Below are positions 38,756-48,646 of a DNA stretch of 64,000 nt, one piece after another. Each line of letters opens with the position of its first letter. The first letter of the stretch is position 1. Below the pieces are notes generated by a model. It was given only the letters and a program-made list of their open reading frames with translations. It ran no database searches and was not told the DNA's origin. Both the position numbers and the translations under genes were made by a program. Source of the DNA: an uncultured Clostridia bacterium (lineage in GTDB: Bacteria > Bacillota > Clostridia > TANB77 > CAG-508); the NCBI GenBank assembly GCA_944388805.1, contig CALXKE010000005.1, forward strand, positions 1-64,000, given 5' to 3'.

Positions 38756-40075
38756 TTGAAAAAATTAAAATTTATAATAATTATTGTTATAATTATAATT
38801 TTAATATTAGTAGTTATTTTTTTAAAAAAACAGAATAATTTAGAAAGCGAAGATAATATAATAGCTGCAAGAGATGTTCCAGAAACCCAAAAAATTCCTT
38901 TGGAAAAAGAAGAATCTGTAGGAACCTATTTATTAATAGATGAAATTGTTAATAACTTTTTCTTATATATTTCTGAAAATGACGAAAATATAAATAATTC
39001 TGAAGCAGCATATTCTGTTTTGGATGAAGAATATATAAGTCAAAATTCAATAACGAAGGATAATATTCTAAGTTTTTTTGAAGAATATAGAGATTTTAAT
39101 AGTTATTCAACAAAAAATATGTATAATAAGAAAATAACTGCCTCTGAAGCAGTGGCAAATGCTTTTTATTACATAAAAGGTGTTATTAGGATAAATGGAG
39201 AAATAAAAGATGTTTATAGCATTGTAAAGGAAGATGTTTTCAATCAGACATATAGTATACAGTTTATAGATGAAGAAGAATTTAATACAACAGTAGAAGA
39301 TAGTGATAATGTAGATATAGAGAAATTTGAAATAAAAAATAAGGAATATAATCAAGTCTATATAAAAACAGCAACAAATTATGATATATGCTTAAAACAC
39401 ATGGAAGACTATAAAAATGCTTTGGCTAATAATGTAGAAGAAGCTTATGAGAGGTTAGATGAAGAGTATAAAGAAAAAAGATTTGGTAGTTTGGAAAATT
39501 TTGAAAAATATAGACAAGAAAAACAAGAAACTTTTGGAAAAGAAAATTTTGTGCAATATTTAGTTAATGATTATGATACATATAAGCAATATGTATGCAA
39601 AGATCAATATGGAAATTTATATATTTTTGAAGAAACATATCCTATGGAATATTCATTAAAATTAGATACTTATACAATCATGACAGATAAATTTAAACAG
39701 GAATACGATAACGGAAGTAATCAAACTAAAGTACAAATGAATATAGATAAATTTATCTTAATGATTAATAATCAGGATTATGAAACTGCATATGATGTTT
39801 TAGATACTAATTTTAAAAATAACTATTTTAAAACTTTAGAGGAATTTGAAGAATATATAAAAACTAATATGTATAGATATAATGATATAGAGTTTACAAA
39901 TTTTGATGTGAAAGGAAATGTTTATACATGCTCAACAAATTTGACAGATTTATCTAATGGAAAATATATAGATGAAACAAAAGGAACGGGAGGGTCTGGT
40001 TATATATTAAATTGGAATTTTTTAGTTCAATTACAAGACGATTATCAATTTATCCTATCTTTTGAAGTAAAATAA
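38756..40075 (+). CDS. membrane-anchored protein with two NTF2-like repeats
   Basis: 439 residues, TTG start with GAGAGGTG before it. A very hydrophobic N-terminal helix (about residues 5-23) anchors an extracellular part. Two repeats resemble each other: NAEEAYERLDEEYKEKRFGSLENFE-type (about 220-255, here NVEEAYERLDEEYK) and NQDYETAYDVLDTNFKNNYFKTLEEFE (about 340-365). A weaker first copy lies around 75-110. This helix-first pattern is that of NTF2/DUF4878-like domains and matches the protein at 34284-35201. It may be a VirB8-type scaffold and is the last gene of the T4SS-like operon. Confidence 0.45.
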   Translation: MKKLKFIIIIVIIIILILVVIFLKKQNNLESEDNIIAARDVPETQKIPLEKEESVGTYLLIDEIVNNFFLYISENDENINNSEAAYSVLDEEYISQNSITKDNILSFFEEYRDFNSYSTKNMYNKKITASEAVANAFYYIKGVIRINGEIKDVYSIVKEDVFNQTYSIQFIDEEEFNTTVEDSDNVDIEKFEIKNKEYNQVYIKTATNYDICLKHMEDYKNALANNVEEAYERLDEEYKEKRFGSLENFEKYRQEKQETFGKENFVQYLVNDYDTYKQYVCKDQYGNLYIFEETYPMEYSLKLDTYTIMTDKFKQEYDNGSNQTKVQMNIDKFILMINNQDYETAYDVLDTNFKNNYFKTLEEFEEYIKTNMYRYNDIEFTNFDVKGNVYTCSTNLTDLSNGKYIDETKGTGGSGYILNWNFLVQLQDDYQFILSFEVK

Positions 40076-40076
40076 A

Positions 40077-40127
40077 AAAAAAGTATTTATAGAAGTAAGT
40101 TAGAATTTTCTATAAATACTTTTTTAT
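40077..40127. terminator. bidirectional terminator between the T4SS operon and dnaJ-like gene
   Basis: AAAAGTATTTATAGAA and TTCTATAAATACTTTT form a 16-bp stem. T-runs follow on both strands, which fits the convergent genes on either side. Confidence 0.85.
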
Positions 40128-40819
40128 TTAAAAAGATTATTAAATAAATCAATGATATAGCTAAAAGCAAAATTGGTATTATATAATTCTTTAAAATAGT
40201 TTTGTACAAAAGGAATATTCCATATAATAAATAAAATAAAAATAGCAATTATAAAAGCTATAAAATTTTTTAAATAATCTTTAAAAGTCTTTTTATATTT
40301 AATTTTATAACCTCTATTCTTTAAATCTTGAATATAGGCATCATAGTAAGCCTGTTGTTTAGCTTGTTGAACTTGTCTATCATAATCCAAATCTTTTTGA
40401 TATTGTTCTGCTTGTTTTTTTTGAAAATTTATATCAGGGTTCTGATTTTGATGTATATAGGCATTGGATTGGTGAATATGTTGCTTATTATTGGTTTGAG
40501 AAGTATTCTTTTGCTGCAAATGATGTAAATGATTTAATTCGTTTTTTAACACTTGATTTTGTTTATACATTGCATTATAGTTTTCCTGAGAAATTGTCGT
40601 AGTAGCCAATTGTTTATCATATGCTATTTTAAGAGTAGGATTAGATAAAGTTTGATAAGCTTCATTAATTAATTTCAAAGTCTCTTCTGCTTCTTTTTTA
40701 TGTAAACTATCTTGTAAGTCAGGATGATATTTTTTAGCTAAGGTTTTATATGCTTTTTCAATAATTTCAGGTGAGGCATTTCTGTCTACCTCTAATATTT
40801 CATAATAATTTTTATCCAT
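40124..40819 (-). CDS. DnaJ-domain protein with C-terminal membrane helix
   Basis: 231 residues. The J domain occupies residues 1-70 with the HPD motif in KKYHPDLQD, so it should stimulate an Hsp70 ATPase. A Gln/Asn/His-rich linker follows (about 85-150). A single membrane helix lies at about 190-210 ([16 protein letters not shown]). There is no Gly/Phe-rich or zinc-finger region, so it is not the general chaperone DnaJ. It probably recruits DnaK to the membrane; a link to the neighbouring T4SS is conceivable but only positional. Confidence 0.8.
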   Translation of the reverse strand: MDKNYYEILEVDRNASPEIIEKAYKTLAKKYHPDLQDSLHKKEAEETLKLINEAYQTLSNPTLKIAYDKQLATTTISQENYNAMYKQNQVLKNELNHLHHLQQKNTSQTNNKQHIHQSNAYIHQNQNPDINFQKKQAEQYQKDLDYDRQVQQAKQQAYYDAYIQDLKNRGYKIKYKKTFKDYLKNFIAFIIAIFILFIIWNIPFVQNYFKELYNTNFAFSYIIDLFNNLFK

Positions 40820-40887
40820 CGTAATAATCCTTTCTCGTAAATGATACCATAAAAAATGTAAGTTATCAATAAAAATTTAAAATTATA

Positions 40888-40916
40888 TTGTAATTAGTAA
40901 ATATTTATTGTACAAT
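40888..40916 (+). promoter_or_regulatory. promoter of the 25-residue gene
   Basis: TTGTAA (40888-40893), 17 bases, TACAAT (40911-40916), about 30 bases before the small gene. Confidence 0.6.
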
Positions 40917-40948
40917 AAAACCACCTTCATAAGGGAGGTGATTTTGAG

Positions 40949-41026
40949 ATGAAGGAATTAATACAAGTATTAAAACTCCTAATACTTTTAGAAATATTAC
41001 AGTACATAAATAAGGAGAAAAAATAG
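40949..41026 (+). CDS. 25-residue hydrophobic peptide
   Basis: Encodes MKELIQVLKLLILLEILQYI plus NKEKK. AAGGGAGGTGAT precedes the ATG at ideal spacing. A promoter lies upstream and a strong terminator begins inside the stop codon, so this is a self-contained gene. The Leu/Ile-rich helix with a basic tail is the build of small membrane peptides, including type I toxins, but no antisense RNA is evident. A second ATG at 41070 starts with the same MKELIQ codons and ends after 16 residues. Function unknown. Confidence 0.6.
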   Translation: MKELIQVLKLLILLEILQYINKEKK

Positions 41027-41056
41027 AGGAAGCTGCAACTTCCTCTATTTTTTATT
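41025..41056 (+). terminator. terminator of the 25-residue gene
   Basis: AGAGGAAG (41025-41032) and CTTCCTCT (41039-41046) form an 8-bp stem followed by ATTTTTTATTTT. Confidence 0.8.
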
Positions 41057-41132
41057 TTGATTTATCATGAAAGAATTAATACAAATTTCTTCCTATATAA
41101 AGTATACAACAATTTAGAAAATATGTCAAATT

Positions 41133-44100
41133 TTACGCATCAATTTTTTGTGAATGCTCGATTTTTTCAGCAGAGTTTGTTTGTGGTGCTGGTTCATTTT
41201 CTTTCGCGATTGCTGCTTTTCTAGCTTGTTTTGTTTTCAAATTATCTTTTGCAACAGTCATTAATAATTTAATTCTGTTTGCTTGGTTTGTCTCACTAGC
41301 ACCAGGGTCATAATCTACTGGAGAAATATTGGCATCTGGATATTTTTCTCTAATCGTTTTGATAACACCTTTACCAACAACATGATTTGGTAAACAAGCA
41401 AATGGTTGTACACAGATAATATTTGGAATATCATGTTCAATATATTCAATCATTTCAGCTGTTAAGAACCAACCTTCACCAGTTTGATTTCCGATAGATA
41501 ATACATCTTTTACTTTATCTTCTAGGTGCCAAATATCACAAGGTGGTAAATAACCTTTTTTAGAATTTGCTAAAGCGATTTTCATATCTTTTTCTAATAT
41601 ATCAATTAATTTGATGGCAGCCTTCATTATTTTTGAAGAAGTTTTATTAGTGTTTAATAAACTATTGAAAGTAATTTTATGTGTAGCCATAAATTTAACA
41701 AATCCCATAAAGTCAGGTAAAATAACTTCAGCACCTTCTTTTTCTAGTAAATCGGCAACATGATTATTTCCAAATGGATGATATTTGATAAGAACTTCTC
41801 CAACAATACCAACCCTAGGTTTTTCAATAGATGTGTCTAATTCGATTTTTTCAAAGTCATTGACAATATCATAAATACTTTGTTTAAATTCTTTGGTTGT
41901 TGATTTTTGAAGCAATTTTTTGCATTTTTCCATCCACTCATCAAATAATTTTTGTGTTTCACCTTTATTTTTTTCATAAGCTCTGTTTTTGGTTAACATT
42001 TTTTGTAATAAGTCACCATATAAAATTGTTTTTAATAAACGTTCAATTAATGGTACTGTTATTTTAAATCCTGGCATTTTTTCCATACCAACAATATTAA
42101 ATGAAATAACTGGTATATTTTCAAATCCTGCATCTTTAAGAGCTTTTCTAATAAATCCTATATAATTAGTTGCTCTACATCCTCCACCTGTTTGTGACAT
42201 AATTAGAGCTGTTCTGTTTAAGTCATATTTACCAGATTGAAGAGCTTCAATCATTTGTCCAGTTACTAATATAGATGGATAACAAGCATCATTATTAACA
42301 TATTTTAATCCAGTTTCTACTGTTTTTTGTGTGCATTCCCTTAATAGTTCCACTTTATATCCACTAGATTGTACGGCAGCTTCTAATAATTCAAAATGAA
42401 TAGGTGCCATTTGTGGTACTAAAATGGTATAATCTTTTCTCATATCTTTTGTAAAGATTTTTTTATGTTGCTCATAATCACCAGTAGCATGATGTTCTCT
42501 TTTTTCTTTTTCACGTTTATTCATACTAGCAAGTAATGAACGTATACGAATTCTAACAGCTCCTAAGTTATTAACTTCATCAATTTTAATTAATGTATAC
42601 ATTTTATCATAACTAGATAAGATTTCTTCTACTTGGTCTGTTGTAACCGCATCAACACCACATCCAAAAGAATTTAATTGAACTAATTCTAAACAGTCAT
42701 GTTTTCCAACAAAATCTGCTGCTGCATAAAGTCTTGCATGGAATACCCATTGGTCAACAACACGAATTGGTCTTTTTACTTCTGTTTGATTTGAAATACT
42801 GTCTTCTGTTAAAACACATAATCCTAATGAAGTGATTAATGTATCAATACCATGATTGATTTCTGGGTCAACATGATATGGACGACCAGCTAAAACAATA
42901 CCTTTCAAATGATTTTCTTCTATGTATTTTACCGTTTCAGCACCTTTTCTACGGATATCTTCTTTACATTTTTGATATTCTGCTTCTGCTTTATCGGCTG
43001 CTTCATTTAGTTCTTCTTTGGTAAAGTGATATTGTTTAAATTCATCTAATTCTAACATTTTCTTTACTAAGTTTTTCTTATCAAAAGGTAAGAATGGATT
43101 TAAGAATTTTACGGTAGGATCTTTTAATCCTTCTACATTATTTTTTAATACCTCAGAATAAGAAATAACAATAGGGCAGTTATAATGGTTATCTGCTTTT
43201 TCATATTCTTTTCTAGAATATGGCATACAAGGATAAAAGATGGTTTTGATTCCTTGCTCTAATAAACTTTCGATATGTCCATGTGAAAGTTTTGCAGGAT
43301 AACATACTGATTCTGAAGGCATAGATTCCATACCTTTTTCATAGGTCTTTCTGGTACTCTTTTCAGAAATAATAACTCTAAATCCTAAACTTGTAAGGAA
43401 AGTAAACCAGAAAGGATAATCCTCATACATATTTAAAACTCTAGGAATTCCAATGGTTCCTCTGGTTGCATATTGTTCTTCTAATGGTGTATAATCAAAA
43501 ATTCTTTCATATTTGTATTGTACTAAGTTTGGTAAATTTTTAGATTTTGTAACAACACCTGCACCTTTTTCACAACGGTTACCAGTTACATGGATTTGGC
43601 CATTGCTAAATTTATTGATTGTTAATTTACAATGGTTTTCACAGTTATTACAATGTGTATGTGTGATTTTTATTTTTAAATTATCTAATTCATCTTCTTT
43701 TAAGATGGTAGATGTATATTCCATATCTAAATTAGCTTCATATTGTTCTTTTGAAAGTAAAGCCATTCCGTAAGCACCCATTAATCCTGAGATATTTGGT
43801 CTTACAACATTTTTACCAACAATTAATTCAAAAGCTCTAAGGACTGCATCATTATAGAAAGTACCACCTTGAACAACAATATGTTTTCCTAATGTTTCAA
43901 CATCTCTAACTTTCATAACTTTTTGAATAGCATTTCTGATAACTGAATATGATAATCCACTAGAAATATCTCCAACAGAATAGCCTTCTTTTTGTGCTTG
44001 TTTGATTTTTGAGTTCATAAATACGGTACATCTTGAACCTAAATCAACAGGTCTTCTTGATTTTAGTGCTTCTTTAACAAATTCAGATATTTCTAAATTC

Positions 44101-45479
44101 AAACTTTTTGCAAATGTTTCTATAAAAGAACCACATCCAGAAGAACAAGCTTCATTTAACATGATATTATCAATAGAACCATTTTTAATTCTAATATATT
44201 TCATATCTTGCCCACCAATATCGACAATACTGGTTACATCTGGTTCAAATGTTTTAGCAGCTGTATAATGGGCAATTGTTTCAATTTCGTTTAAATCAAC
44301 ATTTAAAGCTGTTTGAATTAATTTTTCTCCATAACCTGTAACGCCACTATATCTTAAAATGGCTTTTTCAGGTAATACTTTATATAATTTTCTCAACATA
44401 TCCATAACACTTTGTAATGGATTTCCTTCATTGCTACCATATAAAGAATATAATAAATTACCATCTCTATCAATTAATACAAGTTTTGTGGTTGTAGAAC
44501 CTGCATCAATTCCTAAGAAACAATCGCCTTCATAATTTTCCAATGGTTTTGAAGGAACTGTTGCTTTACTATGTCTTTCTTTAAAAGCTTCATATTCAGC
44601 TTCATCTTTAAATAAAGGATCAAGTGGTTGTGTGGTTGTATCATGAGAGTTTTTAAAATTCTCTATTTTCTTTTCCAATTCATTAGGTGTAATCACTTCT
44701 GTATTAAATGAATCCAAAGCAGCACCTTTTGCAACTAATAAATGTGCATTTTCTGGTACAATAATTTGGTCATCTGTTAAATGTAATGTTTCTATAAAAC
44801 GCTTTCTTAATTCTGGTAAATAACTTAAAGGACCACCTAAAAATGCAATATTTCCTCTAATAGGTCTACCACAAGCCAATCCACTAATCGTTTGGTTAAC
44901 AACTGCTTGGAAAATAGAAGCTGCAATGTCTTCTTTTGCGGCACCTTCATTAATTAAAGGTTGTATATCTGTTTTCGCAAAAACACCACAACGAGAAGCA
45001 ATTGGATAAATGGTTTGATATCCTTTTGCTAATTCGTTTAAACCTGCTGTATCTGTATGTAATAAAGAAGCCATTTGGTCTAAAAACGCACCAGTACCAC
45101 CAGCACAAGTACCATTCATTCTTTGTTCAATAGAATTATCAAAATAGATAATTTTGGCATCTTCTCCACCTAATTCGATAACAACATCTGTTTTTGGAAA
45201 ATATTTTTCAATCACTCTTTTACAAGAAACTACTTCTTGAATAAAATCCACTCCTAAAAATTTTGCAGCAGACATTGCTCCAGAACCAGTTAAGGCAATT
45301 GTGAAAGAAGAAGAAGGATATTTTACTAGTAATTCTTCTAAAACTTCGCAAACTGTTTTTTTAGCATCTGAAAAATGTCTACGATAATCTGAATATATGG
45401 TATTTTTGTTATTATCCATTACGATTATCTTGACTGTTGTAGATCCAACATCAAGTCCAACATGTAAAATTTCATTCAT
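41133..45479 (-). CDS. 2-hydroxyacyl-CoA dehydratase activase-related fusion protein
   Basis: A 1448-residue fusion seen widely in Clostridia. Two BcrA/BadF/HgdC-type ASKHA ATPase domains come first (LDVGSTTVKIIVMD at residue 6; FLGIDAGSTTTKLVLID near 325), each with a Cys-containing turn for the bridging iron-sulphur cluster (NGTCAGGTGAF, NEACSSGCGSF). A DUF2229-type region follows, then an HgdB-like dehydratase region with conserved Cys (SCRATNYIGF-type, here GGCRATNYIGF). Such proteins couple ATP hydrolysis to low-potential electron transfer; the substrate here is unknown. The start is the ATG at 45479 (AAGGAG upstream). A 42-codon extension would translate a REPIN arm and is rejected. Confidence 0.9.
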   Translation of the reverse strand: MNEILHVGLDVGSTTVKIIVMDNNKNTIYSDYRRHFSDAKKTVCEVLEELLVKYPSSSFTIALTGSGAMSAAKFLGVDFIQEVVSCKRVIEKYFPKTDVVIELGGEDAKIIYFDNSIEQRMNGTCAGGTGAFLDQMASLLHTDTAGLNELAKGYQTIYPIASRCGVFAKTDIQPLINEGAAKEDIAASIFQAVVNQTISGLACGRPIRGNIAFLGGPLSYLPELRKRFIETLHLTDDQIIVPENAHLLVAKGAALDSFNTEVITPNELEKKIENFKNSHDTTTQPLDPLFKDEAEYEAFKERHSKATVPSKPLENYEGDCFLGIDAGSTTTKLVLIDRDGNLLYSLYGSNEGNPLQSVMDMLRKLYKVLPEKAILRYSGVTGYGEKLIQTALNVDLNEIETIAHYTAAKTFEPDVTSIVDIGGQDMKYIRIKNGSIDNIMLNEACSSGCGSFIETFAKSLNLEISEFVKEALKSRRPVDLGSRCTVFMNSKIKQAQKEGYSVGDISSGLSYSVIRNAIQKVMKVRDVETLGKHIVVQGGTFYNDAVLRAFELIVGKNVVRPNISGLMGAYGMALLSKEQYEANLDMEYTSTILKEDELDNLKIKITHTHCNNCENHCKLTINKFSNGQIHVTGNRCEKGAGVVTKSKNLPNLVQYKYERIFDYTPLEEQYATRGTIGIPRVLNMYEDYPFWFTFLTSLGFRVIISEKSTRKTYEKGMESMPSESVCYPAKLSHGHIESLLEQGIKTIFYPCMPYSRKEYEKADNHYNCPIVISYSEVLKNNVEGLKDPTVKFLNPFLPFDKKNLVKKMLELDEFKQYHFTKEELNEAADKAEAEYQKCKEDIRRKGAETVKYIEENHLKGIVLAGRPYHVDPEINHGIDTLITSLGLCVLTEDSISNQTEVKRPIRVVDQWVFHARLYAAADFVGKHDCLELVQLNSFGCGVDAVTTDQVEEILSSYDKMYTLIKIDEVNNLGAVRIRIRSLLASMNKREKEKREHHATGDYEQHKKIFTKDMRKDYTILVPQMAPIHFELLEAAVQSSGYKVELLRECTQKTVETGLKYVNNDACYPSILVTGQMIEALQSGKYDLNRTALIMSQTGGGCRATNYIGFIRKALKDAGFENIPVISFNIVGMEKMPGFKITVPLIERLLKTILYGDLLQKMLTKNRAYEKNKGETQKLFDEWMEKCKKLLQKSTTKEFKQSIYDIVNDFEKIELDTSIEKPRVGIVGEVLIKYHPFGNNHVADLLEKEGAEVILPDFMGFVKFMATHKITFNSLLNTNKTSSKIMKAAIKLIDILEKDMKIALANSKKGYLPPCDIWHLEDKVKDVLSIGNQTGEGWFLTAEMIEYIEHDIPNIICVQPFACLPNHVVGKGVIKTIREKYPDANISPVDYDPGASETNQANRIKLLMTVAKDNLKTKQARKAAIAKENEPAPQTNSAEKIEHSQKIDA

Positions 45480-45575
45480 GACAAAAACTCCTTTTTTGTA
45501 TATAAATTTTTCATTATTATCCACCCTAATTGTATACGGAAAAGCCACTTTTGTCAAATGGAAATTGTTGTAAAA

Positions 45576-45684
45576 GTTGCCAAAGGGGACGTGCCATTTT
45601 GGCAACTTTTCATCAGAGATGTTTTTTCTTATGAAGATTTTAAATTAAAATAAGTTGCCAAAATGGCACGTCCCCTTTGGCAAC
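45576..45684. repeat. REPIN-like inverted repeat, copy 2
   Basis: Arms 45576-45606 and 45654-45684 are inverted copies of the 31-bp word that starts GTTGCCAAAGGGGACGTGCC. The spacer is 47 bp. It lies between divergently transcribed genes. Confidence 0.9.
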
Positions 45685-45782
45685 TTTTTTTAAGTTCTAA
45701 AAAGGACAAACAAATAATACAATAGGTAGTAAATAAAATTAATTAAAATAAATTAAAATTCAAAGAAAGGAATGAAAATAAC

Positions 45783-46328
45783 ATGAATAAAAAAATAGTG
45801 ATTATTTTTACCGTTTTATTAATTATTATATTAGTAGGAGGATATTTTATTATTAATTATTTTAAAGGGCAACAAGAGGAAACAACAATAGAAGAATATA
45901 CACCAGAAGAAGAAATTACTGAAGAGCAAAATAGACAAACCATTGTGAGTCTATATTTCTTAGAAAAAGAAACAAATGAATTGGCTCCTGAAGCGAGATT
46001 AGTGGATATTAAAGAAATTATGAATACACCTTATGATAAATTGGTAAATATGTTAATAGAAGGTCCCAAAAATGAAAAATATACGAAATTAATTCCTGAA
46101 AATACAAAATTAAATCAAACATATAAAGAGAAAGATATGGTATATTTAGATTTTTCAAGTGAATTTTTAAATTTTAATAAGGAAGATCCAACTGTAAAAC
46201 AAAATATCATTGATAGTTTAGTAAAAACGTTAACTCAGTTAACAGAGGTAAATTCTATTAAAATTTTAATTGATGGTGAGGAAAATGAAGAATTTAATGA
46301 GGTGTATAGTTTAAATGTAAGTGAATAA
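45783..46328 (+). CDS. GerMN-domain membrane-anchored protein
   Basis: 181 residues. An N-terminal membrane helix (about 4-25), an acidic linker, then a GerMN domain (about 55-175) with the typical LVNMLIEGP and VYLDFSSEF segments and a final TEVNSIKILIDGEE. The domain occurs in the spore germination protein GerM and in spore-cortex or envelope proteins. It has no lipobox Cys. AAGGAATGAAAATAAC precedes the ATG. Function is likely in sporulation or the envelope. Confidence 0.82.
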   Translation: MNKKIVIIFTVLLIIILVGGYFIINYFKGQQEETTIEEYTPEEEITEEQNRQTIVSLYFLEKETNELAPEARLVDIKEIMNTPYDKLVNMLIEGPKNEKYTKLIPENTKLNQTYKEKDMVYLDFSSEFLNFNKEDPTVKQNIIDSLVKTLTQLTEVNSIKILIDGEENEEFNEVYSLNVSE

Positions 46329-46452
46329 TTAGTAAAACAATATTTACCTTCAATGAAGTAAATAAAATTAGTTTACGAATACAAAATAAATAAAATACGT
46401 TTGGTGATGGAGAATTAATAGAATAGGTTTGTATAATATTTGAAAAAACAGG

Positions 46453-46492
46453 GTATATAAAATATTAAAAATTATTTTAATATTTTATATAA
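46453..46492. terminator. 17-bp perfect A/T stem
   Basis: TATATAAAATATTAAAA and TTTTAATATTTTATATA form a perfect stem that includes the end of the minus-strand small gene. No T-tract follows on the minus strand, so it may stabilise the 3' end rather than terminate. Confidence 0.45.
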
Positions 46493-46654
46493 TTTAACAT
46501 ATTTAATAAATCGATGAAAATGATTTAAAAAATATTCAACTTCATGTAAAGATTGAATGGTATTATCTTTACAACATTTAAAATTAAATTTCTTTTTAGG
46601 GGGTGGACATTTTCCGCCTCTATTTTTAATTGGTTTTATAATTCTTTTATCCAT
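46472..46654 (-). CDS. 60-residue small basic Cys-containing protein
   Basis: Start is the ATG at 46654, with GAGGTGATTTG before it. The N-terminal half is basic with KCPPPKKK and FKCCKDN; the C-terminal half is an amphipathic helix (SLHEVEYFLNHFHRFIKYVK). Three Cys in C-x(10)-CC spacing could bind metal, but no known zinc motif fits. It has its own ribosome-binding site and lies opposite to its neighbours. It looks like a real gene; I do not recognise a function. Confidence 0.6.
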   Translation of the reverse strand: MDKRIIKPIKNRGGKCPPPKKKFNFKCCKDNTIQSLHEVEYFLNHFHRFIKYVKLYKILK

Positions 46655-46861
46655 CAAATCACCTCAAAAAATATCTATATAATTAGTATATGAAATATTT
46701 ATAAAGATGTTATGAAAAGAAATATTTACAAATATTATGTAAATGTGATACAATGTAAAACATAAATAACTATTATAAATCATTAAACTTTAGAAATAGG
46801 CTTAATGGTTGTAAAGGGATTTTATAGATGACAAAATATAAAATTTTAAAAGAGGAGATAT

Positions 46862-47611
46862 ATGAAAGAAAATATAGAATTAAAAGAAAATGAAAGAATT
46901 GATGATTTAGAATATAAAGGGTTAAAAATCATTCAAAATAAAGATGGATTTTGTTTTGGAATTGATAGTATATTGCTTTCAGATTTTGCTAAAAACATAA
47001 AAAAAGGGGCAAAAGTATTAGATTTAGGAACGGGAACAGGAATTATTGCCACTTTATTATGCGGAAAAACAGAATTGTCTGAAATTATAGGTATAGAAGT
47101 TCAAAAAGAAGTAGCGGAAATGGCAAAAAGAAGTATACAGTTAAATCATTTAGAAGATAAATTTAAAATGATACAAGATAATATACTAAATTTAAATAAC
47201 TATTTTGAAAAAAATACATTTGATGTGATTGTGACAAACCCACCTTATAAAAAGAAAGAAACGGGAGTGCAAAATGAAGACACAAGAAAATTAATTTCTA
47301 GACATGAAATAGAGGCAAATTTAGAAGATTTTATAAAGATTTCAAAAGATATGTTAAAAGATAAAGGCGAATTTTATATTGTTTACAGACCAGAAAGATT
47401 AGTAGACTTGTTAACTTTGATGAGAAAATATAAAATAGAACCTAAGAAAATACGATTTGTATATTCGAATGTTAATGCGGTTTCAAAATTGGTTTTAGTA
47501 AAAGGAGTAAAAAATGCAAGACCATTTTTAAAATTAGAACCCAATTTATATATTTATGATGAAAATGGAAATTATACAGATGAAATTTTAAGAATTTATC
47601 ATAAAAAATAA
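46862..47611 (+). CDS. trmN6: tRNA1(Val) (adenine37-N6)-methyltransferase-like protein
   Basis: 249 residues of the TrmN6/YfiC (YabB) family, SAM-dependent N6-adenine methyltransferases of tRNA. Motif I is LDLGTGTGIIATLL, and the catalytic N-P-P-Y is in VIVTNPPYKKKE. AAGAGGAGATAT overlaps the start region, and the ATG at 46862 follows it. It precedes rsmI as in Bacillus (yabB-yazA-yabC), but the yazA GIY-YIG gene is missing between them. Confidence 0.92.
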   Translation: MKENIELKENERIDDLEYKGLKIIQNKDGFCFGIDSILLSDFAKNIKKGAKVLDLGTGTGIIATLLCGKTELSEIIGIEVQKEVAEMAKRSIQLNHLEDKFKMIQDNILNLNNYFEKNTFDVIVTNPPYKKKETGVQNEDTRKLISRHEIEANLEDFIKISKDMLKDKGEFYIVYRPERLVDLLTLMRKYKIEPKKIRFVYSNVNAVSKLVLVKGVKNARPFLKLEPNLYIYDENGNYTDEILRIYHKK

Positions 47612-47716
47612 AGTAAAAAAATTAAAATATGTGATTTCGCATATAAGATTTAATAAAGCGATTATATAAATATTTAATAATATATAAATTACAAAAATCA
47701 GAGAAAGGGTAATTTT

Positions 47717-48562
47717 ATGAAAGAAATCAATCAAAAAGAAATAGGAACTTTATATATTGTTGCAACACCAATAGGAAATTTAGAAGATATTACATTAAGA
47801 GCAATCAAAATACTAAAGGAAGTAGATTTAATAGCAGCAGAAGATACAAGACATACCTTAAAATTATTAAATCATCTAGAAATATCAAAACCTTTAATGA
47901 GTTATCATAGACATAATGAAGATGTAAAAACAGATATATTAATTAAAGAATTAAAACAAGGAAAACAGATAGCACTTGTTTCTGATGCAGGAACACCGGG
48001 AATTTGTGATCCAGGAGAAGAAGTTATAAAAAAATGTATAGAAGAGGAGATTCCTATTGTACCAATTCCAGGGGCTTGTGCAATGATTAATGCATTAATC
48101 TGTTCAGGCTTAGATACCAAAGAATTTGTATTTATAGGTTTTTTACCATTAAATAAGAAAAATAGAAAAGAAAAATTAGAAGAAATCAAAAATACAACAA
48201 AAACAATGATTCTTTATGAAGCACCACATAAATTGGAGACAACACTAAAAGATTTAAAAGAAATCATTGGAAATAGAAAAATTGTACTAGCAAGAGAATT
48301 GACAAAAATTCATGAAGAATATATAAGAGAGAATATAGATGTATTGATTGAAAAGGCGAAGGATTTAAAAGGAGAAATTGTTTTATTGATAGAAGGGGCA
48401 GAGAAAAAAGAAGAAAATAATTTATTACAATTGTCTTTACAAGAACATTACACATATTATGAAGAAAAAGGACTCAATAAAAAAGAAATTATCAAGCAAA
48501 TAGCAAAAGACAGAAATGTTAGTAAAAATGAAATATATCAAAAGTTTGTTAATAAAGCTTAA
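47717..48562 (+). CDS. rsmI: 16S rRNA (cytidine1402-2'-O)-methyltransferase RsmI
   Basis: 281 residues, tetrapyrrole-methylase fold. The N terminus GTLYIVATPIGNLEDITLRA is the family hallmark. AAEDTRHT and ALVSDAGTPGICDPGE form the substrate and SAM site, and PIPGACAMINAL follows. It methylates the decoding-site cytidine. AGAAAGGG precedes the ATG. The stop is followed by a palindromic repeat. Confidence 0.96.
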   Translation: MKEINQKEIGTLYIVATPIGNLEDITLRAIKILKEVDLIAAEDTRHTLKLLNHLEISKPLMSYHRHNEDVKTDILIKELKQGKQIALVSDAGTPGICDPGEEVIKKCIEEEIPIVPIPGACAMINALICSGLDTKEFVFIGFLPLNKKNRKEKLEEIKNTTKTMILYEAPHKLETTLKDLKEIIGNRKIVLARELTKIHEEYIRENIDVLIEKAKDLKGEIVLLIEGAEKKEENNLLQLSLQEHYTYYEEKGLNKKEIIKQIAKDRNVSKNEIYQKFVNKA

Positions 48563-48646
48563 AAAAGTGATTTAAACGGTAGAAAAATAAAAGATATAAG
48601 TAACTTACAAAGAATTAAAAGGGATTGGAAGGATAATGAAAGAAAT

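Noticed and set aside
25897..40075. Integrative conjugative element
   Set aside because: No relaxase, coupling protein, integrase, excisionase or attachment repeats were found, and base composition matches the flanks.
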